A DNA stretch of 12,768 bases from an uncultured Elusimicrobiales bacterium (GCA_944322775.1 CALUQA010000165.1:1-12768), one strand, 5' to 3'. Shown: positions 1-6,527, counted from the first letter of the stretch. The notes: generated from the letters alone by a model not told the origin. Program-made: numbers and translations.

Positions 1-146
1 GGGCAGGGGGTAATGACCATGCCGCGTCCGCGCGGCTTATCGGCTTGGGTGACCACCAACTGTACATCGGTCATCTGATGCAATAGTTCCAAATACGGTA
101 CGGAGATGTCCGGCGTACCGAAAAAAATCGTTTTTAAGCGGCTCAT
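1..146 (-). CDS. fmt: Methionyl-tRNA formyltransferase, N-terminal part (runs off left edge)
   Basis: Fmt formylates the amino group of initiator Met-tRNA using 10-formyl-tetrahydrofolate in the cytoplasm. Translating the minus strand from the ATG at 146 gives 48 residues that begin MSRLKTIFFGTPDISVPYLE and continue to TQADKPRGRG. This matches the start of the formyl-transferase Rossmann domain, with its (I/F)FFGTPxxxVPxLE strand and the VTQxDKPxGRG loop. The rest of the gene lies outside the window. No Shine-Dalgarno sequence precedes the ATG. Instead TAAAAT (minus strand, 153-158) sits exactly 6 nt upstream, which suggests a leaderless transcript. The identification is firm despite the short length. 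Confidence 0.93.
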   Translation of the reverse strand, partial: MSRLKTIFFGTPDISVPYLELLHQMTDVQLVVTQADKPRGRGMVITPC

Positions 147-330
147 ATAATTATTTTAACAAATTTAGATATGGTCCTAAGTTCAAATATCCAAAAGACC
201 CTTATGGATAATGGACCTAAAAAACGGGTGTAAATAAGTAATATTTTTATTATTCTTATAGTATAGCTTGCTTGTTTAAAAAGCTCAGATGTGCAGTAAT
301 TGATTCAAAGTATTGTTTGGGGATGAAAAT
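147..330. other. A+T-rich intergenic region between divergent fmt and the 331 gene
   Basis: This 184-bp spacer is the longest gap between genes and is clearly more A+T-rich than the flanking coding DNA. It must hold the promoters for both divergent genes. The near-identical 10-mers ATGGTCCTAA (171-180) and ATGGACCTAA (211-220) lie 40 bp apart, about four helical turns, and could be regulator half-sites. A TATAGT hexamer (257-262) is a possible -10 for the rightward gene, but no matching -35 is clear. No RNA gene or ORF of note was seen here. Confidence 0.4.
153..158 (-). promoter_or_regulatory. Candidate -10 element of leaderless fmt
   Basis: On the minus strand the hexamer TAAAAT is followed by six bases (AATTAT) and then the fmt ATG. 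With normal -10 to start-site spacing, transcription would begin at or next to the A of the ATG. No convincing -35 hexamer is seen. The same arrangement recurs before four other genes in the window, and that recurrence is the main support. Confidence 0.5.
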
Positions 331-1383
331 GTGAAATATTCATTTTATAATAAGCTGATGATTTGGGTGCTGAGCGTTTTTATGTTCATTGGGTTTGCCT
401 TTCCTGCTTGGGCACAAGGGCAAAATGCGGTGGAATATGCCCAAAAAAAGCTGATGTTGCAAGATGAAGATGGGGATGTGTTCTTGACACAGCTGTTTTG
501 GGATACGTGTGAAACCGGCATTAAAAAATGCATTTTGTTTAAGAACGTTCCGCCGCAGGATTCACAACTTCGGGCTCCCCGTTTTATGAAGGAAAATCCC
601 ATCCTTCCGATTACGACACCCCGTATGACGGATAACAGCAAAGCAATGCCTACTTTTAATGTGGAACAGACATTCCGTAATTTGCGTCAAATTATTTTGT
701 CTGAGGAAAGATTGGGGTTGGAAGCCACCCCGGGAAAAGCACATGCCTGGGCCATTGAACCCAATACTGGTCTTTCTAAACTGGTAGTAGCGTTGGCAAC
801 GGCTTCTTCTTCTCGTTTTTTATATGTGGGCCAAGAGGAAAATTTAATTGAATGGATTATAAACCGCCCCGATCTTTCCGTTACGATTGAGGACCTGTTT
901 CGGCAAAGTTATGTGTTAAACAAAGGGAACGTGTATCTGACGCTTTTGACCATTGAAAATGTTCTTTCTGATGCTACGTTTGAGGCCGAAAGGGAAAACA
1001 CCCTGGTTAACCAAAAGCTGGTGGATTTATATAAAGCCAGCCCAAATAAATTTGGGGATTGGTACCATTTCTTTGGAACCATGGTGGCGGGCTATGCGGG
1101 CGAGCCGGCACATTTAATTGTAAAACTGTATAGTATTTACAGAAAAATAAGCCGCGGCGATAAAGCCGAAAAAGCCACCTTGGCGGCAGATAAAGCCGGG
1201 GCTGATATTGGCACACAGTTGCGCGAATTTATGGAACAGGATAAAGCCATTGCCCGGGAACGGCTGATGGCTGCTTTGCGGGCACAAAAACAAAAAAGCA
1301 AAGATCTGAATGATTCTAAAGTATTTAGCAATAAACAAGACAAGGTGTATGTGTCCCATAAGCTTAAAACGGTGCTTGATTGA
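331..1383 (+). CDS. Secreted protein of unknown function
   Basis: I do not recognise this 350-residue protein. Its N-terminus is a clear Sec signal peptide: a basic/aromatic start, a hydrophobic stretch around residues 9-23, and a likely cut after AWA at residue 28. The mature protein is therefore periplasmic, outer-membrane-associated or released. It has one close Cys pair (C60 and C67) and an unusual aromatic patch, GDWYHFFGT, at about residues 242-250. The C-terminus is basic and Lys-rich. No further membrane segments are seen. I chose the GTG at 331 because GGGG (319-322) sits 8 nt upstream; the in-frame TTG at 313 lacks a ribosome site and would add six residues. The gene looks more A+T-rich than its neighbours. 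It stands alone and ends at a hairpin shared with the convergent MATE gene. Confidence 0.8.
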   Translation: MKYSFYNKLMIWVLSVFMFIGFAFPAWAQGQNAVEYAQKKLMLQDEDGDVFLTQLFWDTCETGIKKCILFKNVPPQDSQLRAPRFMKENPILPITTPRMTDNSKAMPTFNVEQTFRNLRQIILSEERLGLEATPGKAHAWAIEPNTGLSKLVVALATASSSRFLYVGQEENLIEWIINRPDLSVTIEDLFRQSYVLNKGNVYLTLLTIENVLSDATFEAERENTLVNQKLVDLYKASPNKFGDWYHFFGTMVAGYAGEPAHLIVKLYSIYRKISRGDKAEKATLAADKAGADIGTQLREFMEQDKAIARERLMAALRAQKQKSKDLNDSKVFSNKQDKVYVSHKLKTVLD

Positions 1384-1400
1384 TACTAGTTTGAAAATAT

Positions 1401-1433
1401 AAAAAACGGAAAGCAAAAAGCTTTCCGTTTTTT
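1401..1433. terminator. Bidirectional intrinsic terminator
   Basis: The stem AACGGAAAGC (1405-1414) pairs perfectly with GCTTTCCGTT (1420-1429) around a five-A loop. An A run on the left and a T run on the right extend it, so it has a U tract on either strand. It lies between the convergent 331 gene and the MATE gene and probably ends both transcripts. A second, wider inverted pair, ACTAGTTT (1385-1392) and AAACTAGT (1444-1451), brackets it and overlaps the MATE stop codon. Confidence 0.88.
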
Positions 1434-1446
1434 TATGGTCTTGAAA

Positions 1447-2907
1447 CTAGTTATAAGGCTCCGTCCAATGGTTCAGTTTGCGGGCCAGCTTAAGATAAAT
1501 TAAGCGCAGGCGGCGTTTGGTGCCCAGCGGACGGCGAGAGGTTTGATACTTGCGGAAGAAATGCATTAAAAAGGGGATAGAGACAAAAAAAGTAAGCATG
1601 TCGGCGGCGGGCTGTGTGGCTTCCACCCCGTAAAGGCCAAAGTAATGCGGCAGAATAAAAACCAGCGGCAAAAACATAATGCCCTGGCGGCAGCTGGCCA
1701 AAAAAGCCGCGCTTTTGGCCTGGCCTAAAATTTGCAGCAGTTGGTTGACGTATGTGGAATAAGCCAAAAAGGGCAAAGCCGCGCAGAAGAAATATAAGGT
1801 TTGCACGCCGATAATGACCACGTCTTCGTTGCCGGTGCGGAAGGCCGCTATCACCGGGCGTGCCCACACGGCCAAGGCCACGGCGGCCACGGTGCAGATA
1901 ATCGTGCCGGCGCGGGCAGATACCCAAAAAGCCTCTCTCACGCGGTCATAGAGTTTGGCCCCATGGTTATAGCCGGCCACCGGCTGCATGGCTTGGCCGA
2001 TGCCCAGCACAATGCCGCGCATGGCCAAATAAATTTTGGTGGCAATGCTCACCGCCGCCACGGCGGCGTCGCCAAACGGGGCGGCTTTAATGTTAAGCAA
2101 GGCCATGGCCAGTGAGGCAAAACCCTGGCGCAATGTGGTGGGGGAACCCAGGCGCACCAAGTCCCAATAGTCGCGCCAATGGCGGCTGACCAGCTTCCAG
2201 GACAAAGTGGTCACGCTTTTTTTGCGCACAAAGAAAGAAAGCAAAATAAGCAGGCTGATAGTTTGGCAAATCAGCACTGCCAGCGCCGCGCCGGCAATGC
2301 CCATATCCAATATATATATAAAGACGGGCGCAATGGCAATGTTTAAAATGGCCCCCGTGGTAAGCCCAATCATGGAAAACACCGCCTTGCCCTCTGCCCG
2401 CAACGTGGTGTTAAGCACAAAGGCGGCGCACATAAGGGGGGCGGCTATCAAAATGTAGTGGCCGTAAGCGCAGGCGTAGGGCAAAATGGTGTCTGTGCTG
2501 CCCAGCCAGCGCATCAGGCGGTTTACGTTTATTTCACCCAATATCAAAATGCACAGCCCGATAAACGCTCCAAAAAAGAAGGCGGAAGAAACATATTTGG
2601 AAGCCGTTTGCTGGTCGCGCCGCCCCAAACAGCGGCTGACCAGGCTGGAAGCGCCCATGCCCACCCCCATGCCAAGCGCCTGAATTAAGGACATCAGCGA
2701 AAACACCACCCCCACCGCGCCGGCGGCGCTTTCGCCCAAGTGGGCCACATAAAAAGTATCGGTAATATTGTATATGGCAGACACCAGCATGCTGATGACC
2801 GTCGGCACCGAAAGCCGCGCCACCAATTTGCCTATGGGGGTTTGCGTCATGATGATAAATTGTTTTTCTTCCCGGGAGGGGGAGTGTATAGCCGGTGTTT
2901 GCGTCAT
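1447..2907 (-). CDS. MATE-family multidrug efflux protein
   Basis: This is an inner-membrane antiporter of the multidrug and toxin extrusion family, which exports cationic drugs and metabolites in exchange for Na+ or H+. The 486-residue length and roughly twelve hydrophobic segments fit the family. The first segment region contains the typical IGKLxxxLSVPTVISMLVSAIYNITDTFYVAHLG signature (from about residue 25), followed by the Gly-rich GMGVGMGASSLVSRCLGRRD loop. A second-half counterpart, VRLGSPTTLRQGF then ALLNIKAAPFGD, matches the internal duplication of MATE proteins. I chose the ATG at 2907, which has TATCAT exactly 6 nt before it. The alternative Met20 (2850) has neither a Shine-Dalgarno nor a correctly spaced -10 element. 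Residues 1-5 (MTQTP) are repeated at 20-24. The gene is a single-gene unit, divergent from the sigma-factor operon and convergent with the 331 gene. The substrate cannot be read from the sequence. Confidence 0.93.
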   Translation of the reverse strand: MTQTPAIHSPSREEKQFIIMTQTPIGKLVARLSVPTVISMLVSAIYNITDTFYVAHLGESAAGAVGVVFSLMSLIQALGMGVGMGASSLVSRCLGRRDQQTASKYVSSAFFFGAFIGLCILILGEINVNRLMRWLGSTDTILPYACAYGHYILIAAPLMCAAFVLNTTLRAEGKAVFSMIGLTTGAILNIAIAPVFIYILDMGIAGAALAVLICQTISLLILLSFFVRKKSVTTLSWKLVSRHWRDYWDLVRLGSPTTLRQGFASLAMALLNIKAAPFGDAAVAAVSIATKIYLAMRGIVLGIGQAMQPVAGYNHGAKLYDRVREAFWVSARAGTIICTVAAVALAVWARPVIAAFRTGNEDVVIIGVQTLYFFCAALPFLAYSTYVNQLLQILGQAKSAAFLASCRQGIMFLPLVFILPHYFGLYGVEATQPAADMLTFFVSIPFLMHFFRKYQTSRRPLGTKRRLRLIYLKLARKLNHWTEPYN

Positions 2908-2913
2908 AAATAT

Positions 2914-2919
2914 ATGATA
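2914..2919 (-). promoter_or_regulatory. Candidate -10 element of leaderless MATE gene
   Basis: On the minus strand TATCAT is followed by ATATTT and then the ATG at 2907. There is no Shine-Dalgarno sequence in the 30 bases before this start, and no good -35 is seen. The spacing places the transcription start at the initiation codon. Confidence 0.5.
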
Positions 2920-2989
2920 GCAAAACTGGTTGCGGACGGCGGTGCGGCAAAATTAATAAGATATGTGTGATACTTTTTAAGCGGGAGCA

Positions 2990-2995
2990 TAATAT
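2990..2995 (+). promoter_or_regulatory. Candidate -10 element upstream of the sigma-factor gene
   Basis: TAATAT ends 6 nt before the ATG at 3002, and an overlapping CATAAT (2988-2993) ends 8 nt before it. A GGGAG (2983-2987) lies 14 nt from the start, too far to serve as a normal Shine-Dalgarno. The region 2908-3001 also carries the divergent MATE promoter. If the operon is autoregulated by its own sigma factor, the upstream recognition element should fall in this 94-bp spacer, but no consensus can be assigned. Confidence 0.42.
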
Positions 2996-3001
2996 AAGTG
3001 T

Positions 3002-3499
3002 ATGGCGCCTTTTGAAGATTTTTATGAATTGTACTTTAAACGGGTGTATGCCTATGTGCTTGTGAGCGTAAAAGACCCGGCCCTGGCCGAAGATTTATGC
3101 GCCCAAGCCTGGCGCAAAGCTTACGAGCATATGGACCGGTTTGACGCCGCAAAAGGGGATTTTGCCCCCTGGATTTTTACCATTGCCCGCAACGAAATTA
3201 ACATGCACCGCCGCCTGTATTGGGTAAAGCATTTCTTTTCCATTACACAGGCGGAAGAATATTTGCCCGGCACAGACAAAGGCCCCCTGCAAACCTTGCA
3301 GCAAGACGAACAGAAACGGCGCTTGCTGGAAGCGGCGGCCAAATTGTCGGCGCGGGAAAGAGACGTGATTTCTTTAAAATTTTATTCGGGCCTGAACAAC
3401 CGCCAAATTGCGGCCGTGACGGGCTTAAGCGAAAGCAATGTGGGCACCATCGCCCTGCGTGCCGTGCAAAAAATGCGGCACGATATGGAGAATTTATGA
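3002..3499 (+). CDS. ECF-type RNA polymerase sigma factor
   Basis: This 165-residue protein has the two-domain layout of extracytoplasmic-function sigma factors. Region 2 spans about residues 7-72, with the DPALAEDLCAQAWRKAY helix and the WIFTIARNEINMHRR segment that contacts core polymerase and the -10 element. A short linker follows. Region 4 lies at about residues 108-160, with LSARERDVISLKFYSGLNNRQIA and a helix-turn-helix (GLSESNVGTIALRAVQKMR) for the -35 element. There are no extra C-terminal domains. Its stop codon overlaps the start of the next gene (ATGA, 3496-3499), which implies translational coupling to the anti-sigma-like protein. The first gene of such operons normally encodes the sigma factor and the second its membrane-bound inhibitor. 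The regulon is unknown, but the third gene points to envelope thiol chemistry. Confidence 0.93.
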   Translation: MAPFEDFYELYFKRVYAYVLVSVKDPALAEDLCAQAWRKAYEHMDRFDAAKGDFAPWIFTIARNEINMHRRLYWVKHFFSITQAEEYLPGTDKGPLQTLQQDEQKRRLLEAAAKLSARERDVISLKFYSGLNNRQIAAVTGLSESNVGTIALRAVQKMRHDMENL

Positions 3500-3975
3500 A
3501 AGAACAAAAAGATTGGTTGGACAAAGCCTCTTTGTTGGACTTTGACCCGCAAGACGAAGCCAAAAAGCGGGTGTGGGCACGGGTGATGCGCCCGGTGCCG
3601 GCTTCCAAACCGTGGCGGCCCGTGCTGGCCATGGCGGCCAGTGTGGTGTTTGTGCTGGCGGCAGGCTTTTTTGTGATGCGGCATTTGCCGGTTGCCCCGG
3701 CCACTGCGCAAGAGCAGGAACTGAGCGAAGAAGACTGCGCCAAATTAAACGGGCGCTATTTGCTGGCGCGCGCCTTGGCCCAAAGCGAAGAAGACTGCAC
3801 CTGCAAAAACAAACTGACGGACTACGACAAACAAACGCTTTTGCAGCTGCGCCAAGAGCTGGCCGCCGTGGCTTGCACGGTGTGCACGGCCAAAGAGCAA
3901 CAGCAGCTGCACCAATGCCAGCAGAAGTATCCTTCCCAATTAAAAGAATTTAAATTATGCGATACCATGTGTTAG
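3496..3975 (+). CDS. Cys-rich single-pass membrane protein, probable anti-sigma factor
   Basis: This 159-residue protein has a charged cytoplasmic segment (residues 1-40), one membrane helix (about 42-61) and a periplasmic region of roughly 95 residues. This layout and its place after an ECF sigma gene suggest an anti-sigma factor, but the inner segment lacks the HxxxCxxC zinc motif of the common ZAS family. All eight Cys lie outside the membrane: 81, 101, 103, 127, 130, 141, 155 and 159. They include a CxC and a CxxC motif, so the domain could form up to four disulfides or bind a metal. The region between them is rich in Gln, Glu and Lys and probably helical. The start codon overlaps the sigma stop, and GGAG (3487-3490) is well placed. 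I recognise no named family. I infer that the Cys-rich domain senses redox state or metals. Confidence 0.78.
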   Translation: MKEQKDWLDKASLLDFDPQDEAKKRVWARVMRPVPASKPWRPVLAMAASVVFVLAAGFFVMRHLPVAPATAQEQELSEEDCAKLNGRYLLARALAQSEEDCTCKNKLTDYDKQTLLQLRQELAAVACTVCTAKEQQQLHQCQQKYPSQLKEFKLCDTMC

Positions 3976-3983
3976 GAGTAACT

Positions 3984-5363
3984 ATGAAAAAGAAGTTTAT
4001 GTTTAAACTATTTTCCGCCTTGTTTGTGGCGCTGTGCCTGTGGGCCGTGCCCGCTTGGGCGGCCGAACCGGTGGAAGTGTTGGTGTTTACCTCTCCTTAT
4101 TGCCCGCATTGCCGGCATATGGAGCAAGACGGCTTTGTGGACGCTTTTGCCGCCAAACATAAAGGGGAAATTACCATTTTGCGCTATGACGTAACGCAAA
4201 ACGGGGGCAATATTATCTTTTTGCAGATTTTAAAAGAAAAAGGGGTTAACTCCGCCGGCATACCGGCCATGGTGATTGGCGATGAGGTGCTGCAGGGCTA
4301 TCCCCGCTCTATCGGCAACCGCAGCGAAGAAGTACTGCAAGCCTTGCTGCAAAGCCGCCGCGCCGAAGAAGCGGCACAGCAGACCGCTTCTGAAAAAGCC
4401 GCCAAAGAAGCTGCCGCCCAAAGCAAACCTGCCGCAGCGGTGCAAAAGGCGAAAGCGCAAACTGCCGTAAAAAAACAAGAAGCTCAGCCTGCCCCCGCGC
4501 AAGGAGCCAAAGCGGCTGAAGCTGCCCAAACCGCGCCGGCCGAGGCGGAAACCAACGCCCAGCCTGCCACACCGGAGCCCGAAGCAGCCGCCCAAGACGC
4601 GGCCCTGGCCCAGCATGAGGCGTTTTTTAACCAAATTACGGTGTGGGCCATTATCGGAGCCGGGTTGGCCGACGGTATTAACCCGTGCGCTTTTGCAGTG
4701 ATTGTATTTTTCATTTCTTTCTTGGCCGTCTATAAATACAATCGCAAAGAAATTATTTTGGTGGGCTCTGCCTATTGTGCCTCCGTCTTTGCGGCATATA
4801 TGTTGCTGGGGCTGGGCTTTTTCCGCTTTTTGTATGCCATGAAAGGGCTTACCTATATTACGCTGGCCATTCAGTGGGCGACGATTGCTTTGTGTGCGCT
4901 GTTCTTTGTGCTCAGCCTGTACGACTTTTGGATTTACCGCAAAACCAAACAATCCGACAAAATGCTTTTGCAGTTGCCGCGCAGTTATAAAGAATATATT
5001 CACAAGGTGATGCGTTTCTTCTTAAAAGACAAACACAGCTCTTCCTGGCGTTTGGTGTTGGCGGCGTGCTGTGTGGGGTTTGTGGTGTCTTTGGTGGAAG
5101 CGGTGTGCACGGGGCAGGTGTATTTGCCCACGATTATGGTCGTTTTAAAGGAAGCCGACAAACATTTCTTTAAAGCGGCCGAATACCTGGTGCTTTATAA
5201 CCTGATGTTTATCGTGCCGCTGGTGCTGGTGTTTGTGCTGGCGTTGTGCGGCAAAGAGTCGGCCACGTTTAACAGCTGGCTCAAAAAACATTTGGGGCTT
5301 ACCAAACTGCTTTTGTGCTGTGTCTTTTTAGGCCTGTTATTGTTACTGTTATTTAACATGTAA
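3984..5363 (+). CDS. Periplasmic thioredoxin domain fused to CcdA/DsbD-like membrane domain
   Basis: This 459-residue protein probably moves reducing equivalents between membrane and periplasm. A signal peptide (1-26, cut after AWA) precedes a thioredoxin/glutaredoxin fold with the active site CPHC at 40-43 and the cis-Pro loop GIPAM (Pro94). Residues 125-210 form a low-complexity linker of Ala, Lys, Glu, Gln and Pro. From about 217 to the end is a membrane domain of about six helices. It carries GLADGINPCAFAVIVFF (Cys235) and SLVEAVCTGQVYLPTI (Cys375), the paired Cys motifs of the CcdA/DsbD-like transporters. In DsbD-type proteins such a Cys pair passes electrons from cytoplasmic thioredoxin to a periplasmic partner; here the partner is fused at the N-terminus. 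I chose the ATG at 3984 because AGGAG (3974-3978) lies 5 nt upstream and it starts the signal peptide directly. The ribosome site overlaps the stop of the preceding gene, so all three genes form one operon. Confidence 0.88.
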   Translation: MKKKFMFKLFSALFVALCLWAVPAWAAEPVEVLVFTSPYCPHCRHMEQDGFVDAFAAKHKGEITILRYDVTQNGGNIIFLQILKEKGVNSAGIPAMVIGDEVLQGYPRSIGNRSEEVLQALLQSRRAEEAAQQTASEKAAKEAAAQSKPAAAVQKAKAQTAVKKQEAQPAPAQGAKAAEAAQTAPAEAETNAQPATPEPEAAAQDAALAQHEAFFNQITVWAIIGAGLADGINPCAFAVIVFFISFLAVYKYNRKEIILVGSAYCASVFAAYMLLGLGFFRFLYAMKGLTYITLAIQWATIALCALFFVLSLYDFWIYRKTKQSDKMLLQLPRSYKEYIHKVMRFFLKDKHSSSWRLVLAACCVGFVVSLVEAVCTGQVYLPTIMVVLKEADKHFFKAAEYLVLYNLMFIVPLVLVFVLALCGKESATFNSWLKKHLGLTKLLLCCVFLGLLLLLLFNM

Positions 5364-5387
5364 CAACCTCACAAACTCAAAAACAGG

Positions 5388-5413
5388 ACCCCCGCCCCCA
5401 AAGCGGGGGTTTT
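5388..5413 (+). terminator. Intrinsic terminator after the redox operon
   Basis: ACCCCCGC (5388-5395) pairs with GCGGGGGT (5403-5410) around a 7-nt loop and is followed by TTT. It closes the sigma / anti-sigma / thioredoxin-CcdA operon and lies just before the promoter of the next gene. The same CCCCCGC/GCGGGGG core is reused in the next terminator. Confidence 0.85.
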
Positions 5414-5416
5414 ACC

Positions 5417-5444
5417 TTGTAAAATTAAAATAAACAGGTATAAT
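5417..5444 (+). promoter_or_regulatory. Promoter of the Ala-rich exported protein
   Basis: TTGTAA (5417-5422) and TATAAT (5439-5444) are separated by 16 bp, close to the housekeeping sigma-70 consensus. It is the clearest -35/-10 pair in the window. The predicted start near 5451 gives a leader of about 23 nt carrying GGAGG (5462-5466). A consensus promoter plus a strong ribosome site suggests high expression. Confidence 0.72.
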
Positions 5445-5473
5445 ATAAAAAAACTAAATGCGGAGGAAAACAC

Positions 5474-6460
5474 ATGAAAATAATAAACAAAATGTTATTT
5501 GCTGCCGTTGTATGCTTAATGGCCGTTCCTTTTGTTCTTGCGCAAAATTCGAATACGGGCTTTATTCCAAAGGTTTCCAATGGCCTTACGCAAGAGGAAA
5601 ATACGGAAATCCTTAAAGCCAGAAATAAAGTCAAAGCTCAATACGGCGCCAATATGGCGGCACAAAGAGCAGCCGGTGCGGCTGTTGAGGCTGCTACGGC
5701 TGCGGTAACTAAAGCCAATTTGTCGGCTCAGGAAGCAGCCAAAACCAAAGCCGCAGCAGATCTTGCGGCGGCAGCGGCGGCAGATACGGCAGCTAAAGCC
5801 AAATTGTCAGTACAGGCGGCCACAAAAGCCAAGGCGGATGCGGATGCTTCTGCTGTTGCTGCTGCCAATGCGGCGGCAAAGGCCAAAGTATCTGCACAGG
5901 CGGCAGCCAAAGCCAAAGCGGCGGCAGACGGGGTGGCTAAGTCTGCCCAGGAAGCCGTGGCTAATGCCCAATCTACAGAGAGGGCCGTTTCGCAAGTAGC
6001 GGCTAAGGCGGACGCCATCCACCGTGCGGAAGCACAAGCGGCGGCGCAGTCTGCCCGTGCGACGCTGACCAAAGTGCAAGCCGTGTCTTCTGCGGCCGTG
6101 TCTGCGGCTAATGAAACGGCTGCCCAAGCCAAGAAAGAAGCCGATGCTGCCCAAGCAGCGGCCGATGCAGCCGCGCTTAAAGCCAAAACGGCAGCAGCTT
6201 CTGCCTTGCAGGCCAAGTTGGCGGCAGATACCACTTCTACCGCGGCTTCCGCGGCGGCAATAAAAGCCAAAGCGGCGGCGGACGCGGCAGCCAAAGCCAA
6301 AATGGCAGCAGATGCTTCTGCGGCGGCAGCGGCGGAGGCTTTAAACAAAGCGCAAGCTTCTTTGGCAGCGGAAAATACGGCTCTTGCTCATGAAATTTCC
6401 AGAGAAGTAGCTAAAGCTGCTACAAGACGTTGGCCTACAATGGATGAAGAAGGAAAATAG
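5474..6460 (+). CDS. Exported Ala-rich protein with 28-residue helical repeats
   Basis: The 328-residue product starts with a Sec signal peptide (about 1-23, cut after VLA). A short non-repetitive segment (about 24-60) leads into a long Ala-dominated region. Residues 80-163 are three tandem 28-residue units that begin KANLSAQ, KAKLSVQ and KAKVSAQ. Residues 164-219 are two more diverged blocks of the same length. After a 16-residue interruption (220-235), two further 28-residue units begin KAKTAAA (236) and KAKAAAD (264). Twenty-eight is four heptads, so a long helix or coiled coil is expected. There are no Cys in the mature protein and no membrane segment. The C-terminal tail contains TRRWPTMDEEGK. 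It has its own strong promoter, GGAGG ribosome site and terminator. A periplasmic spacer or cell-surface fibre fits, in the manner of Lpp- or TolA-like helical proteins, but no family is recognised and the function is unknown. Confidence 0.82.
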   Translation: MKIINKMLFAAVVCLMAVPFVLAQNSNTGFIPKVSNGLTQEENTEILKARNKVKAQYGANMAAQRAAGAAVEAATAAVTKANLSAQEAAKTKAAADLAAAAAADTAAKAKLSVQAATKAKADADASAVAAANAAAKAKVSAQAAAKAKAAADGVAKSAQEAVANAQSTERAVSQVAAKADAIHRAEAQAAAQSARATLTKVQAVSSAAVSAANETAAQAKKEADAAQAAADAAALKAKTAAASALQAKLAADTTSTAASAAAIKAKAAADAAAKAKMAADASAAAAAEALNKAQASLAAENTALAHEISREVAKAATRRWPTMDEEGK

Positions 6461-6476
6461 GTAAAATAAGTTTTTA

Positions 6477-6507
6477 AACCCCCGCCCAAAAGCGGGGGGG
6501 TTGTTTT
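6477..6507 (+). terminator. Intrinsic terminator after the Ala-rich gene
   Basis: CCCCCGC (6479-6485) pairs with GCGGGGG (6492-6498) around CCAAAA, followed by GG and a T-rich stretch (TTGTTTT). It starts 16 bp after the stop codon. Confidence 0.83.
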
Positions 6508-6527
6508 GGCACCTTTTTTGCTACAAC
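6501..6527 (+). promoter_or_regulatory. Possible promoter of the DUF4491 gene
   Basis: TTGTTT (6501-6506) and TACAAC (6522-6527) are 15 bp apart between the upstream terminator and the gene. The spacing is short and the -10 is imperfect, and the -35 would overlap the terminator tail. It is offered because some promoter is needed here if the terminator works. Confidence 0.3.

Noticed and set aside
3220..3495. Extended upstream start for the anti-sigma-like protein within the sigma gene
   Set aside because: The added sequence is out-of-frame sigma coding DNA with Arg/Pro-rich nonsense. The ATG at 3496 has a ribosome site and the typical ATGA overlap.
4230..5003. Open frame of 257 codons on the minus strand inside the thioredoxin-CcdA gene
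   Set aside because: It is antisense to a gene with clear motifs and signal peptide. Its product is low-complexity Gly/Arg/Phe-rich with no recognisable domain or ribosome site.
5711..5962. Possible CRISPR-like or satellite DNA repeat
   Set aside because: The periodicity is at the protein level (28 residues), with diverged DNA copies and no spacers, inside a continuous reading frame.
5728..6348. Ala-rich 206-codon frame on the minus strand opposite the repeat protein
   Set aside because: GC-rich Ala codons such as GCA and GCG read in reverse also give small residues, so this is a mirror of the repeats. The plus-strand gene has the promoter, ribosome site, signal peptide and terminator.
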